DNA of 56,389 nucleotides from Geomonas edaphica (GCF_004917075.1 NZ_SSYB01000008.1:1-56389), one strand, 5' to 3'; shown: positions 1 to 9,413, numbered from the stretch's first letter. Made by a program: numbers and translations. The notes: generated by a model not told the origin, from the sequence alone.

Positions 1-92
<92 letters not shown>

Positions 93-105
93 GAATTTAA
101 TAGAG

Positions 106-137
106 AAGCCCCACTGGAATCCCAGTGGGGCTTTTTC
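106..137 (+). terminator. Intrinsic terminator of the rRNA operon
   Basis: A perfect 12-bp stem (aagccccactgg / ccagtggggctt) with a 4-base loop is followed by a T-run. It sits directly after the 5S gene and between convergent transcription units, so it may also stop the minus-strand radical SAM gene, although the T-run is better on the plus strand. Confidence 0.93.
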
Positions 138-168
138 GCTTTTCTGCCTTCTACCAACCTGTCATGGC

Positions 169-1677
169 TCACGCCTCAGCCTGGATCATGGGACATTCAG
201 CCGGCGGCACGAAGACCGTTCCTGATTTGAAATACGCTTCGCGGAAGCAGTACCCTGCCTTGCTCTGGCATTTCGCCAGATCCTTACAGTCGTAGCAGGC
301 CGCGCCCTTGAACTGCTCTGATCTTGGATGGGTGAAGTTCCGCAGCGCATCGCTGTTCCAAACCTCAGCTATCGAGTCCTTTGACACATCGCCCACGAAC
401 AGCATCTCGTCTCGTGGCACCGTGTCGTACAGCATCACCTTGCCGTCCGGCGTTATGGTCATGCTGCTGTGTGCTCCGTAGCGCCCTTCCTCCCGGCAGA
501 GTGTTATCTTTTCCGCGATTCCCTTGTCCTCTCCCGGCAGTGGCCCGAAAGGTTCACTGTACCTGTCCCAGGACTGCTCACCTTGCTCCAGTCCCGCTGT
601 GGAGAGATCTATTTCCGGGAAATCGATCCTTGCCTGACGGCATTGCTCCAGGATGGAGTTCAGCCATTCCGTTCCGAGGAACATCTTGTCTGTGTTGCCT
701 GTTAAGCTTCTATTGTAGGCCGCGATAGATATCTGGCGTACCCCCATGTCCTGAAGTCCCTCGACCCATTCGTAAACGTATGGAGCGGTCAATGCGGTCA
801 CAACTGATTTCACTCTGAGATTGAACCCTCTCTTGAGAAGGTTTCTGATACTGCGCACGGCCCTGTTATAGTACCCCGGGCTGCCGGCGAGTGTGTCGGC
901 AGTAGGTTCATCGGGATCCATGCTGAGTTGGATCTCTCGCACGTATTGGTTCACTGGCTGTGTCATGCCGATTGCGACGAGGCTGTCTGCAATTTCTTCG
1001 GTAATATGGCATTTCGTCGACAGGGTGAACAGCATCTCCAGTGCTATCATTTCCTCTATCAACTGCAGCGAGTCCTTTCTCAAAAGAGGATCGCCGCCGG
1101 AAAGCGTCACTTGATCGATGCCAAGTCCCTTCGCCTCCCGCAACAGTTCTTTCCAGCGCTCGGTTGACAACAACTTCCCTTCGGGGACACAGTGCCCCTT
1201 GGCAAAGCAGAAAGCACAGTTGGGCTGACAGTCGTTGCTAAACATTACGTTGAGCGAGATCGGGGTGGCGAGGCGCTGCTGCTCCTTCCACCTGGAGGCT
1301 TTTACCACGAAATCAAAGGGGTCGATGCGTTTTACGTACGCCTCTAACTCGGGAGTCATGTTAACGACGGCATCGTCTTCTCGGTTCGCTTCACTTATTA
1401 TCCTAGTAATAAACTCCTGTGACTTTTCCTGCGACTCCAGGTTAAATGCGTACTGTGCGATCATGGTCAGGTGTCTGACTGTTAGACGCCCGTCCATAAG
1501 TGCCAAGGCGGCACCAGCCTTTGGAGACAGAACACAGTACCGGGGCCTCTCGTGATCGTAACGACACAAAAGTGTCCAGTGACCGTTCCGCTTCAGGCGC
1601 CAATAAGGGGAAATGACCGGGATGGTGGTTTCTGTTATGGCGACGTCCTTTCCTAGAACAGCACACTCTAGTGGCAT
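169..1677 (-). CDS. Radical SAM/SPASM-domain protein, possible peptide maturase
   Basis: A 502-residue protein. Residues C150, C154 and C157 form the radical SAM CX3CX2C cluster-binding motif, followed near residue 200 by the GGDP SAM-binding motif. The C-terminus has a cysteine-rich SPASM-type region (C461, C464, C470, C477, C495) expected to hold auxiliary Fe-S clusters. The first ~100 residues look like a small PqqD-like peptide-recognition domain (tentative). This architecture is typical of enzymes that modify ribosomal peptides, but no precursor peptide is visible nearby, so the substrate is unknown. The start at 1677 is chosen because aaggaggagc lies just upstream; a longer frame to 1725 lacks a ribosome binding site. 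Base composition is visibly less GC-rich than most neighbours, which could indicate transfer. Confidence 0.85.
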   Translation of the reverse strand: MPLECAVLGKDVAITETTIPVISPYWRLKRNGHWTLLCRYDHERPRYCVLSPKAGAALALMDGRLTVRHLTMIAQYAFNLESQEKSQEFITRIISEANREDDAVVNMTPELEAYVKRIDPFDFVVKASRWKEQQRLATPISLNVMFSNDCQPNCAFCFAKGHCVPEGKLLSTERWKELLREAKGLGIDQVTLSGGDPLLRKDSLQLIEEMIALEMLFTLSTKCHITEEIADSLVAIGMTQPVNQYVREIQLSMDPDEPTADTLAGSPGYYNRAVRSIRNLLKRGFNLRVKSVVTALTAPYVYEWVEGLQDMGVRQISIAAYNRSLTGNTDKMFLGTEWLNSILEQCRQARIDFPEIDLSTAGLEQGEQSWDRYSEPFGPLPGEDKGIAEKITLCREEGRYGAHSSMTITPDGKVMLYDTVPRDEMLFVGDVSKDSIAEVWNSDALRNFTHPRSEQFKGAACYDCKDLAKCQSKAGYCFREAYFKSGTVFVPPAECPMIQAEA

Positions 1678-1726
1678 TTGATTGCTCCTCCTTGGAGAGT
1701 CGATTCCCCGATTTTGCAACCACACC

Positions 1727-1754
1727 AGTCTACTTCGGCATTAAAACCTGTCAA
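1727..1754 (-). promoter_or_regulatory. Candidate sigma-70 promoter for the radical SAM gene
   Basis: On the minus strand TTGACA (1754-1749) is separated by 16 bp from TAGACT (1732-1727), about 50 bp upstream of the chosen start. The -35 is perfect, the -10 matches 4 of 6. Predicted from pattern only. Confidence 0.45.
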
Positions 1755-1907
1755 TGTTTGTTGCGGGGTCACTCAGCGCCAACGAAGTGGGGCATCACAA
1801 CACCACTTCCTTCCATCGCACGCGTTCTTGGCAAGAATTTCTTGGATCGTGGCCGATAGGTGTGCTAATTTCTGGCTGCGTCATACCAACATTCGGAGCA
1901 TTTTGCC

Positions 1908-2597
1908 ATGTCGACCGAAGCACAGATACGGCTTGAAGAGAGCTGGAAATCACACCTTCTTGAAGAGTTCGAAAAGCCATACATGTGCGCCTTGAAGGGC
2001 TTTTTAAGGCAGGAGATCTTGAAGCGGAAGGTCATTTATCCAAAAGGAAGTGAGTACTTCAATGCCCTCAACTCCACCTCCTTCGACAGGATAAAAGTTG
2101 TCATCCTCGGACAGGATCCTTACCACGGACCGGATCAAGCCCACGGCCTGTGTTTCTCGGTCCCTAAAGGCGTCGATATCCCGCCGTCGCTCGTGAATAT
2201 ATATAAGGAGATCCAGAGCGACCTCGGGCTGCCCGCTTCGGAATTCAGCCATGGGCATCTGGTTTCATGGGCTGAGCAGGGAGTATTGCTTCTGAACAGC
2301 GTGTTGACGGTGGAGGCGGGCAGGGCGGCGTCCCACCAGGGAAAGGGGTGGGAGACCTTCACAGACCGGGTCATCTCCGTTCTCAACGAGAAGAAGGACC
2401 ACGTGGTGTTCCTGCTGTGGGGGGCTTATGCCCATAAGAAGGGGGCCGTCATCGACGAAAGGAGGCATCTGGTGCTGCGGGCTCCGCACCCCTCGCCGCT
2501 CTCCGCCCATCGCGGTTTCCTGGGGTGTCGGCATTTCTCCAAGGCCAACGCCTACCTCGTCCGGCATGGTCTTGATCCGATTGACTGGATACCATAA
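1908..2597 (+). CDS. ung: Uracil-DNA glycosylase, family 1
   Basis: A 229-residue family-1 uracil-DNA glycosylase that excises uracil from DNA (from dUTP misincorporation or cytosine deamination) to start base-excision repair. The catalytic water-activating loop GQDPYHG lies at residues 68-74 (D70), and the DNA-intercalation loop [10 protein letters not shown] starts at H194. Length matches the family (about 220-230). It stands alone on the plus strand between two minus-strand genes. The ribosome binding site is weak (cggag well upstream of the ATG). A hairpin terminator follows directly after the stop. Confidence 0.96.
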   Translation: MSTEAQIRLEESWKSHLLEEFEKPYMCALKGFLRQEILKRKVIYPKGSEYFNALNSTSFDRIKVVILGQDPYHGPDQAHGLCFSVPKGVDIPPSLVNIYKEIQSDLGLPASEFSHGHLVSWAEQGVLLLNSVLTVEAGRAASHQGKGWETFTDRVISVLNEKKDHVVFLLWGAYAHKKGAVIDERRHLVLRAPHPSPLSAHRGFLGCRHFSKANAYLVRHGLDPIDWIP

Positions 2598-2600
2598 ATG

Positions 2601-2633
2601 AAAGGCCCGGGTGATTCACCCCCGGGCCTTTTG
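2601..2633 (+). terminator. Intrinsic terminator after ung
   Basis: Stem aaaggcccggg / cccgggccttt with a short loop and trailing T residues, starting 3 bases after the ung stop. It lies between the convergent ung and chemoreceptor genes and could serve both. Confidence 0.88.
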
Positions 2634-2656
2634 CGTATGTGCCAACGTCACTGCTG

Positions 2657-4255
2657 CTAGAACCTGAATTTTTTGATCTGCCCCTTAAGGTTTTCCGACA
2701 GGCTGTTCAGCTGGTTTGCCGTGGCCATAGATTCGCGGTTCGCCCTGGCCGCCCCCTGTATGATGCCGGTGATCTGGTGCACGTTGTTGCTTATTTCCCG
2801 GCTGGTCGCGCTCTGCTCCTCGGCAGCGGTGGCAATCTGGCCTATCTGCTGGGTGACCTCGTTTATCTGCCTTTGAATCTCCTCCAGGCTCTGACCCGAC
2901 TTGACCGAATCCTCGGCCCCCTTGGCCGCCTCGCTTGCGCTTTCCTGCATCACCTGCACCGCCCTGGTGGTCTCTTCTTGAATGGAGTGGATGTTAACTT
3001 CGATCTGTTTCGTCGCGTTGGTTGTTCGCTCTGCGAGTCGGCGCACTTCGTCGGCCACGACGGCGAAGCCGCGTCCCTGTTCTCCAGCCCGCGCAGCCTC
3101 TATCGCTGCGTTGAGCGCCAGCAGGTTGGTCTGGTCCGCGATGTCCTGGATGGTACTAATTATGTCGCCGATCTGCTCGGATTTCGCGCCAAGGGAACTC
3201 ACGCTCTCCGAGGTGAGATGGACCTTTTCATTGATGAGCTGCATGCCGCGAATGCTGCGCTGCACATCGGCCGAACCGATCGTGGCTAGATCGCATGCGC
3301 GCTGGGCGCTCTCTACTGCCTGGAGGCAGTTCTGCGATATGTCCGCCGATGTTGCGGCCATCTCTTCACCGGCGGTGGAGACCGTTTCGGTCTGCCCGGC
3401 GACGTCTTCCGAGGTTTGTGCAAGTTTCTGGGTGCTGCCGTGCAGTTCGGAACTCGCGTTGGCGACAGCGTTGGCATTATCGGCCACCGACTCGACGATA
3501 GCATGAACCTGTTCAATGAACCTGTTGAAGTAGCGGCTTGCCGTGCCGATCTCGTCATTTGATTCCCTCAGGCGGTGGGTGAGGTTGCCATCCCCTTCGG
3601 CGACGTCCTTCAGGGTCGCGATCAGGGCACGCATCGGCTCTAAAGCCCGGTGCATGACCAGGTAGGCGACCAGGGCAAGAAGGCCGGCGAGCAGCGCGGA
3701 TATACCGAAACTCAGGTATTTCAGTTGGTCGAAGACGGCGAGGAACTGCGATTTTTTCTCACCCACGAACAGCGCACCGATTACCTTGCCGCTGCCGTCC
3801 TGCAGCGGCAGGTATGAGGCGAAGTGAGGGGTCCCGAGGATCTTTGCTTCTCCTAGGTAGCTGGAGGCCCGGTCGATGACAGCATCACGGGCTGGGCCCT
3901 GGAGACTCGTACCGACCGCGCGGGTGCCGTCGTCCTTCTTTATGGTGGTCGCAACCCGCGTGTCGCCCCGGAAAATGGTGGCTTCACCGCCGAAGATTTC
4001 CTTCATTTTGTCGGTCACATCGTTGCGGCCGTCAAGGGGCACGCCGTTTGCCTGCAGCTTCCCGTCGGCAAGGGTGAACGATGCACCGTTGGGCGCGACG
4101 AGTTCCTTGAACGCTTTAGTGCGAGAGGTAAGCCCGACGGTGACTTGCCGGGTTATCTCCTTCTTGATTACGTACAGGGTGATCGCCGACGTCGTTATGG
4201 TAGCGATCAGGACGATGGCTACGTTAGCGATGAAGATCTTTTTGCTGATATTCAT
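2657..4255 (-). CDS. Methyl-accepting chemotaxis protein with periplasmic Cache-type sensor
   Basis: A 532-residue transmembrane chemoreceptor. It has an N-terminal membrane helix (about residues 6-28), a periplasmic region of ~150 residues with the look of a single Cache sensor ([19 protein letters not shown]), a second membrane helix near residues 185-205, a HAMP linker ([10 protein letters not shown]), and a long cytoplasmic coiled coil. The signalling tip is the invariant MCP sequence around [19 protein letters not shown], which contacts CheA/CheW. No C-terminal CheR/CheB tether pentapeptide is seen; the protein ends in GQIKKFRF. The ATG at 4255 is preferred over one 7 codons upstream because agaggt lies 8 bases before it. 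A sigma-28 promoter lies ~50 bp upstream, tying it to flagellar gene expression. The ligand cannot be read from sequence. Confidence 0.93.
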   Translation of the reverse strand: MNISKKIFIANVAIVLIATITTSAITLYVIKKEITRQVTVGLTSRTKAFKELVAPNGASFTLADGKLQANGVPLDGRNDVTDKMKEIFGGEATIFRGDTRVATTIKKDDGTRAVGTSLQGPARDAVIDRASSYLGEAKILGTPHFASYLPLQDGSGKVIGALFVGEKKSQFLAVFDQLKYLSFGISALLAGLLALVAYLVMHRALEPMRALIATLKDVAEGDGNLTHRLRESNDEIGTASRYFNRFIEQVHAIVESVADNANAVANASSELHGSTQKLAQTSEDVAGQTETVSTAGEEMAATSADISQNCLQAVESAQRACDLATIGSADVQRSIRGMQLINEKVHLTSESVSSLGAKSEQIGDIISTIQDIADQTNLLALNAAIEAARAGEQGRGFAVVADEVRRLAERTTNATKQIEVNIHSIQEETTRAVQVMQESASEAAKGAEDSVKSGQSLEEIQRQINEVTQQIGQIATAAEEQSATSREISNNVHQITGIIQGAARANRESMATANQLNSLSENLKGQIKKFRF

Positions 4256-4311
4256 TGGTAAGACCTCTTGTTGCAAATGGGTGTTGTTAAAACCATTACG
4301 CTTTTGAAGCT

Positions 4312-4338
4312 CTATCGGCTTACTGTCGAGAATCTTTA
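4312..4338 (-). promoter_or_regulatory. Flagellar sigma-28 (FliA) promoter of the chemoreceptor gene
   Basis: On the minus strand the sequence reads TAAAGATT (4338-4331), 11 bp, then GCCGATAG (4319-4312). The sigma-28 consensus is TAAAGTTT-N11-GCCGATAA, so the spacing is exact and 14 of 16 bases match. The predicted transcript start leaves a leader of about 50 bases before the ATG at 4255. Confidence 0.82.
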
Positions 4339-4488
4339 GAAAATGTATGACAAAAATTGTATACAGTTTGTGGCCGGAGGGGAAGCAGAGACGGGGGCGA
4401 GGCCCACTGTCACAGGGTAAAGGATCGGGACAATGAAGCTGTCATTTATAAGTATAAAAACGAGGCATTGAGTGATAATGATTTTTAG

Positions 4489-4518
4489 TTGCAAAGTCTG
4501 AGAGGTCTCTTCTATACT
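4489..4518 (+). promoter_or_regulatory. Candidate sigma-70 promoter for the small exported protein
   Basis: TTGCAA (4489-4494), 18 bp, TATACT (4513-4518), about 35 bp upstream of the start codon of the next gene. This is an AT-rich intergenic stretch compared with its surroundings. Confidence 0.5.
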
Positions 4519-4552
4519 CTCAATATGGAGTTGAAAGAAAAGGAGGTTTGCC

Positions 4553-4858
4553 ATGAAACGACTTGTGAGAACATTTGCTGTCGTTACGACTGTCTCTCTC
4601 ATGTCAGTAATTTCCGTACTGGCAGCCGACACCGGGATGGGGATGAGCCCTGACAACAGCACGAACAAAGACCAGTGCCTGCTGGTCGCTCAGACATGCA
4701 AAGACAGTGTAGACTCATTGCAGCAGAGAATCGACCGGCTGCACCGTGAGATCAGTAAAGGCAACAGCGTGTACACGAATGACGAGTTGAGGAGCCTGGA
4801 ATCCCAGCTTAAGGATGCGATAAGCACCATGGAGGTCCTGACGCGGGGAGGGGCTTGA
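4553..4858 (+). CDS. Small exported protein, unknown function
   Basis: A 101-residue protein with a clear Sec signal peptide (KR start, hydrophobic core, AADT cleavage area near residue 25). The mature part begins with a Met/Gly-rich segment (GMGMSP), has two cysteines in KDQCLLVAQTC that could form a disulfide, and ends in a predicted amphipathic coiled coil with heptad-like leucines (LQQRIDRLHREISK and onward). I do not recognise a named family; it probably acts in the periplasm. The aaaggaggt ribosome binding site 6 bases before the ATG is excellent and a candidate promoter lies just upstream, so it is a real monocistronic gene ended by a strong terminator. Confidence 0.8.
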   Translation: MKRLVRTFAVVTTVSLMSVISVLAADTGMGMSPDNSTNKDQCLLVAQTCKDSVDSLQQRIDRLHREISKGNSVYTNDELRSLESQLKDAISTMEVLTRGGA

Positions 4859-4889
4859 CGGTTATCTAATTGGTATCAAGCTCGGTCAA

Positions 4890-4923
4890 AAAATGGAGGC
4901 TGTGGTTCAAGCCTCCATTTTTG
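4890..4923 (+). terminator. Shared terminator between convergent genes
   Basis: Stem aaaatggaggc / gcctccatttt with a 10-base loop, flanked by A-runs and T-runs on both sides, so it should work in both directions. The stop codon of the minus-strand hybrid kinase (4907-4909) lies in the loop. Confidence 0.9.
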
Positions 4924-7096
4924 TTGGCGAACCATCGCTGCCGCAGGCAACCACTACGAAAGCTGCGTACGCCTCCTGCAGCTGATGGTACAGTGCGGGG
5001 AGTGGCCCTAGTTGCTGCACTTTGGCGAGGGCTTCCATCTCGGCAGCAAGGTTTCGCATGCGTACCGCGCCCATGTTGCCGGCCGTTCCGGCGATGGTGT
5101 GGGACTTGAAATAACAGGTTTCGTGATCGCCATTTTGCAGCGCTTCGCCGAGCAGACGAAGGTGCTCCGAAACTGCACTCACGAATTTGTCGACGAATAC
5201 ACCTACCATCTCCTGGTCGCCGCCCAGGCGGTCAAGCAGATCCTCAACGTCAAAGTCAAGGGGGGCGGCAGAAGGAGGCGGAACGTCCACCTCGCTAGTC
5301 GGAGCGCCCGCGGGGGGAGACTCCGACGCAACCTCTGCCGTGATCCTGCGAATCACCGACTTCAGGTCCCGCTCCCGCACCGGCTTGGAAATGTGGCTGT
5401 CCATGCCAGCCTCCCGGCAGATGGCGACGTCTTCCTTCATGGCGTTGGCGGTCATGGCGCAGATGTGAATCCGTCGCCCCGTGCCGTGTTCCCGCTCGCG
5501 GATGGTCCGCGTAGCCTCCAGTCCGTCCATCACCGGCATCTGTACGTCCATGAAGATGAGGTCGTACTCCCCCTGTTCCCACTTTTCCAGCGCCTCCTTG
5601 CCGTTCTCGGCGCAGTCGACCTCGTGGTTGCCCGTCTTGCCGATCAGCTTGAGCGATATGAGCTGGTTGATGGGGACGTCGTCGACCAGCAGGATGCGCA
5701 GCGGTCGTGCCGTCTGTACCGGCTGTTCATCGCCTTCGTCGACGGCGGGAAACTCCCCGGGCTGGGGAAGCCTGCTCTTTAGGGTGAAGCTGAAGACACT
5801 TCCCTCTCCGAGGCGGCTCTCCACGACGATCTTACCCCCCATCAATTCCACGAGGCTCCTGCTTATGGAGAGTCCGAGTCCGGTCCCACCGTAGAGACGG
5901 GTAGTCGAGCTGTCAGCCTGGGAGAACTTCTCGAAGATGACGTCCAGGGCGTGCGGGGCGATACCTATACCGGTATCGGCAACGGCGAACTTGAGCTGGA
6001 CCTCACCGTCGTTCGCGCCCAGGAGCAGGCACTTCACGGTGATCGACCCCTTGTGGGTGAACTTGAGCGCGTTGCCTACCAGGTTGCCAAGCACCTGCCC
6101 TATCCTGACCGGGTCGCCGACTGCGAACTGCGGCAGGTCGGGGCTGGCGTCGAGAAGCACCTGCACCCCCTTTTCCTGCCCGCGCAGCATGAACGGTTGG
6201 AGGCAGCGGTCGAGGAAACGGTGCAGGTCGAAGACGATCGCCTCGAGGGTGATCATCCCTGCCTCCACCTTGGAGATGTCGAGTATTTCGTTGATGATGG
6301 TGAGAAGGCTTTCGGCACAGTCGGAAAGCGACTCGAGATAGTTGCGCTGCACCTTGTCGAGCGGGGTTTCCATGAGGAGTCTCGCCAGACCGATGACACC
6401 GTTCATGGGCGTCCTGATCTCGTGGCTCATGTTGGCAAGAAAGACGCTCTTCGCGGCGGTGGCTGCCTCGGCGCGAACCAGGGCGTGCTCAAGCTCGGTG
6501 GTCCGCTGCTGCACCTTGAGCTCCAGGTTCTGCATGTGCTCCTGGAGCATTTCGTAAAGCTCAGAGTTCTCCACCGCATAGGCGGTGTTGATCAGGATGC
6601 TGCTCAGGGCGTTTAAGGTCGAGACCTCGGCGCTCAGGTGGCTTCCCCGCATGATGCCGGCGAACATCCCCCTGATGCGGCTGTTGGTGGCAAGTACGTG
6701 CAAGACGAGGGTGTCGGTCCCGGCGACGGTGGGGACCACCACCGGATGGTTCTGGTTCAGGGCCCACGCGAAGGTGCCGTCCTGGACCCGCGCCTCTACT
6801 TCCTTCCTGATCGTCGCTCCGGACCGTTCGGGTTCACAAACCGTGAGGTCGAAAGAGGAATCGTCGTCGATGCCGAACATGGAGAGGGTGGCGAAGGGAA
6901 TCAGGCGCTTCAACTGCCCGAAGACGGCCCGGATCACGAAGGACGATTCCTTCACCCGGTAGATGTCTGACTGCAGATCACTGCAGGCTGTGAGGACGTC
7001 GAGGGTGCGGACGTAGTTCAGGTTCGTCTCTTCTAGGAAGCTCACCCGCTCCTGGAGGTTCCTGATCTGGAAATCCCTGGGGTCATCGGGCGCCAT
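4907..7096 (-). CDS. Hybrid sensor histidine kinase (GAF-HisKA-HATPase-REC-HPt)
   Basis: A 729-residue soluble phosphorelay protein. A short coiled coil (residues ~10-30) leads into a GAF-like sensor (~35-185), then a coiled coil, the HisKA H-box [10 protein letters not shown] with H225, the ATP-binding N-box (N338/N342) and G-box (DTGIG at 374-378, GGTGLGLS at 403-410), a receiver domain (~466-586) with phospho-acceptor D517 in [11 protein letters not shown], and a C-terminal HPt domain with H666 in [12 protein letters not shown]. All four phosphotransfer residues are present, so an internal relay is likely; the final response regulator is not in the window. No membrane segment is seen, so it senses a cytoplasmic signal. 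The ATG at 7096 has gggggtgaag upstream and overlaps the HDOD gene by 14 bp, indicating translational coupling. Confidence 0.93.
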   Translation of the reverse strand: MAPDDPRDFQIRNLQERVSFLEETNLNYVRTLDVLTACSDLQSDIYRVKESSFVIRAVFGQLKRLIPFATLSMFGIDDDSSFDLTVCEPERSGATIRKEVEARVQDGTFAWALNQNHPVVVPTVAGTDTLVLHVLATNSRIRGMFAGIMRGSHLSAEVSTLNALSSILINTAYAVENSELYEMLQEHMQNLELKVQQRTTELEHALVRAEAATAAKSVFLANMSHEIRTPMNGVIGLARLLMETPLDKVQRNYLESLSDCAESLLTIINEILDISKVEAGMITLEAIVFDLHRFLDRCLQPFMLRGQEKGVQVLLDASPDLPQFAVGDPVRIGQVLGNLVGNALKFTHKGSITVKCLLLGANDGEVQLKFAVADTGIGIAPHALDVIFEKFSQADSSTTRLYGGTGLGLSISRSLVELMGGKIVVESRLGEGSVFSFTLKSRLPQPGEFPAVDEGDEQPVQTARPLRILLVDDVPINQLISLKLIGKTGNHEVDCAENGKEALEKWEQGEYDLIFMDVQMPVMDGLEATRTIREREHGTGRRIHICAMTANAMKEDVAICREAGMDSHISKPVRERDLKSVIRRITAEVASESPPAGAPTSEVDVPPPSAAPLDFDVEDLLDRLGGDQEMVGVFVDKFVSAVSEHLRLLGEALQNGDHETCYFKSHTIAGTAGNMGAVRMRNLAAEMEALAKVQQLGPLPALYHQLQEAYAAFVVVACGSDGSPTKMEA

Positions 7097-7958
7097 CTTC
7101 ACCCCCGAAAAGGACCGAGACCGTCTGCTCGTAGGTCGTGTCCACCTGCTTGATAAGCGTGGGGAGGAAGTAACAGGAGATCTGCAGCCGCTCCCAGACC
7201 GCATGGTCCAGCTGCGGCACGAAGATCTCGCCGCTGTTGCCGATCTGCATGGCGTGGGCGATGATGTCGGCGAAATGCAGGATGGAGGCCTCACGGGGAT
7301 ACTGGTCCGCCTTGCTGCAGTTGTGATGCGTCCCCACCGGTTCGGCCACGCGCGGCGGGATCTTCCAGCGCTTCAAGAGTGCTCCGCCGACGTCGGCGTG
7401 GTCGAAGCCGAAGCGCTCGCGCTCGGCTCGCTGCAGGATCATGCCCGTACTCCGGCATTCCTCGAGGAGTTCGAGGCAGATCTCCGGGACCCTTACGTAC
7501 ATGACGAGCCTCCCTACGTCGTGCAGGATTCCGGCGACGAAGAAGCGCTCTAGGTTCGCCTCCCGCTGGCTGGTGGCGAGAGTCCTGGCAGCCAGGCCGG
7601 TGGCGATGCTGTGCTTCCAGAACTGCTCCATATTGACCAGGTCTTCCGGTATCCCCTTGAAGACGTCCATGACGGAAAGAGCGAGAGCCAGGTCGCGGAC
7701 CTGCAGGACGCCTATGATGGTGACCGCCTGGGTGATGGTGTCGATCTTTGAGAAGTAACCGAAGAGGGGGCTGTTGGCGAGTTTGAGGATCCTCGCGGTG
7801 AGCCCCTGGTCCTCAGAGATGATCTTGGCGATGTCCCCTATCGAGCTGCGGGGGTGGTCGATCGCCTCGGAAAGCTGAGAGTAGAAAAGCGGGAGCGAAT
7901 GTATGGTGGAGACATCCTCAACCATGTGCTCGACGGAGAGCTGGGGTTTACGCAGCAC
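7083..7958 (-). CDS. HDOD-domain signalling protein
   Basis: A 291-residue protein composed almost wholly of an HDOD domain (residues ~8-210: [45 protein letters not shown]). HDOD is a relative of HD-type phosphohydrolases often linked to two-component and cyclic-di-GMP signalling. Here ILHDVGRLV at about residues 143-151 retains an HD pair, but the complete metal site of active HD-GYP enzymes is not obvious, so catalytic activity is uncertain. The start is GTG at 7958 with gagaggagg upstream. It overlaps the gene before it by 11 bp and the kinase after it by 14 bp, so the three products are probably made in fixed ratio and act together. Confidence 0.88.
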   Translation of the reverse strand: MLRKPQLSVEHMVEDVSTIHSLPLFYSQLSEAIDHPRSSIGDIAKIISEDQGLTARILKLANSPLFGYFSKIDTITQAVTIIGVLQVRDLALALSVMDVFKGIPEDLVNMEQFWKHSIATGLAARTLATSQREANLERFFVAGILHDVGRLVMYVRVPEICLELLEECRSTGMILQRAERERFGFDHADVGGALLKRWKIPPRVAEPVGTHHNCSKADQYPREASILHFADIIAHAMQIGNSGEIFVPQLDHAVWERLQISCYFLPTLIKQVDTTYEQTVSVLFGGEDGAR

Positions 7959-8289
7959 GGGTCGCCCTCCTCTCAGTGCAGATGCGCATCAGCTCCTTTA
8001 TCGCGGGATGCTCGGGGTCGTTGTAGACGAAAAGGTGCTCCACCTCGGTACGCGCCTCGGCCAGAAGCTCCGGATCGATCTCCGTGTTGGGGGAGGGAGG
8101 GGCTTCCGGGTCTTCCGCGATGGTCTCCCCGACGATTTCGACCTCGAGGACACCCCACATGCGGAAGATGGAGAAATGCTTGTCGGTGAGTTCGGCACCC
8201 GACGGCAAAAGGAGCCGTCCGCTGCGGTCGCAGACGTTGCGGCTGAGGACCATGCCCGGTGCGAGGTTGTCGATGTGAACCACTGCCAA
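7948..8289 (-). CDS. Small conserved protein of the HDOD-kinase operon, TTG start
   Basis: A 113-residue protein beginning AVVHIDNLAPGMVLSRNV, a pattern seen as a short beta-rich module at the N-terminus of some HD-GYP and HDOD proteins (VxxLxPGMxLxxxV, then G...LLPxGxxLT). The second half is acidic and ends basic. It could be a free-standing version of that module partnering the HDOD protein encoded next. The frame extends upstream to 8445, but a strong gaggaggatc lies 6 bases before TTG at 8289 and the conserved part begins there, so TTG is chosen; GTG two codons later is the alternative. Function is inferred only from context. Confidence 0.72.
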   Translation of the reverse strand: MAVVHIDNLAPGMVLSRNVCDRSGRLLLPSGAELTDKHFSIFRMWGVLEVEIVGETIAEDPEAPPSPNTEIDPELLAEARTEVEHLFVYNDPEHPAIKELMRICTERRATRAA

Positions 8290-8438
8290 AATAGATCCTC
8301 CTCTGCGCTGGCACCAGTTCTTATGGTGTCTGCCCCATGTATCGGTTCTGCTCGAAAATTCTTTAGCACCTGGTGCGTTTAAAAGAGAGCCTCCAATAAG
8401 AGCGGCGCGACGAGAGAGAAATTGTCTCACAACAGCTG

Positions 8439-8468
8439 TTGACATATGGACCTGCCCCTGTCTTTAAT
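8439..8468 (+). promoter_or_regulatory. Sigma-70 promoter of the EamA gene
   Basis: TTGACA (8439-8444), 18 bp, TTTAAT (8463-8468). The predicted start of transcription falls about on the ATG at 8475, leaving no room for a ribosome binding site. The promoter region has visibly lower GC than the genes on either side. Confidence 0.65.
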
Positions 8469-8474
8469 ATGCCG

Positions 8475-9401
8475 ATGCATACGACGACACAAGACGACCC
8501 GCGCTCTGCCAGAGCCACCTTCTGGCTGATAGTTACCACCGTGTTCTGGGGTGGCAGCTTCATCTTCAACAAGATCGGCTTCCGCGAGATCCCGCCGCTC
8601 GATTTCTTCTTCTACAGGTTCGCGCTGGCTACGCTCCTCATGGCGGTGCTCTGCCTGCCGCGCCTGAAAAAGCTCGACCGTGGCACCTTGAAGACCGGGG
8701 TTCTGGTCGGTCTGCCGCTCGCGGCGACGAACCTCTCCTTCGTTCTCGGGGTGAGCGGCACCAGCGTGTCCCGGGCGGGGTTCCTGAACAACCTGTTCGT
8801 GCTGCTCATTCCGCTTCTGTGCTTCGTCTTCTGGCGCGAGCGCCTGGATCGCTGGAGCGCGGGTGGGCTCTTCCTCGCCCTGGCCGGTCTCTGGCTTCTC
8901 GCCAAGGGGGGCGTGGACGGCTTCAACCAGGGGGACCTCCTCTCCACCCTGTGTGCCCTCTTCATCGCGCTGCAGATCATCGCCGTCTCCAGGCTTGTCG
9001 GCGAGGAGGACGTCTACCTTTTGAGCCTGATCCAGTTCGCGACCGTGGCGGCGGTCGGGGGCGTGCTGAACGTCGCCCTTCCATCCCCTCCCTTCACGGT
9101 CACCTGGGTTTCGGTGGGGGCGCTCGTTTACTGCGCCGTCTTCCCGACAGTCGTCTGCTTCACCCTGCAAAACGCCTATCAGCGTTACACGACCCCCACC
9201 AAGGCCGGGCTCATCTACACCATGGACCCGGTCTGGAGCATGCTGGGGGGGACGCTCCTTCTGGGGGAGAGGCTCACCGCCGAGGAATGGACCGGTTGCG
9301 CCCTCATCTTCGCCGCGGTAGTGCTCCCCCTAGGGGTGAAGCGCCTGCGTGAGCGCTACTCCGGCATCGGTTGCGAGGCCGAAGGGGCTGCCGCCGACTA
9401 G
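8475..9401 (+). CDS. EamA/DMT-family transporter
   Basis: A membrane protein of 308 residues with about ten predicted helices in two EamA repeats (first repeat from ATFWLIVTTVFWGGSF, second from GDLLSTLCALFIALQI; end motif near TPTKAGLIYTMDPVWSMLGG, LLGERLT). DMT-superfamily members usually export amino acids or other metabolites; the substrate here cannot be told. Possible starts are ATG at 8469 and 8475; neither has a Shine-Dalgarno sequence and both lie inside or right after the promoter -10 element, so translation probably begins on a leaderless mRNA at 8475. It is divergent from the HDOD operon. Confidence 0.9.
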   Translation: MHTTTQDDPRSARATFWLIVTTVFWGGSFIFNKIGFREIPPLDFFFYRFALATLLMAVLCLPRLKKLDRGTLKTGVLVGLPLAATNLSFVLGVSGTSVSRAGFLNNLFVLLIPLLCFVFWRERLDRWSAGGLFLALAGLWLLAKGGVDGFNQGDLLSTLCALFIALQIIAVSRLVGEEDVYLLSLIQFATVAAVGGVLNVALPSPPFTVTWVSVGALVYCAVFPTVVCFTLQNAYQRYTTPTKAGLIYTMDPVWSMLGGTLLLGERLTAEEWTGCALIFAAVVLPLGVKRLRERYSGIGCEAEGAAAD

Positions 9402-9413
9402 CCGCCCCTCGCT

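Noticed and set aside
1834..1854. TGGCAAG...TTGG considered as a sigma-54 promoter for ung
   Set aside because: The -12 GC dinucleotide is missing and the spacing is off.
1795..1980. 61-codon minus-strand frame considered as a RiPP precursor for the radical SAM enzyme
   Set aside because: It overlaps the ung start, has no ribosome binding site and no leader-like or repetitive core.
2639..3289. Open plus-strand frame of 216 codons opposite the chemoreceptor gene
   Set aside because: It is antisense to the most conserved part of the MCP, has no ribosome binding site and no recognisable domain; a high-GC shadow.
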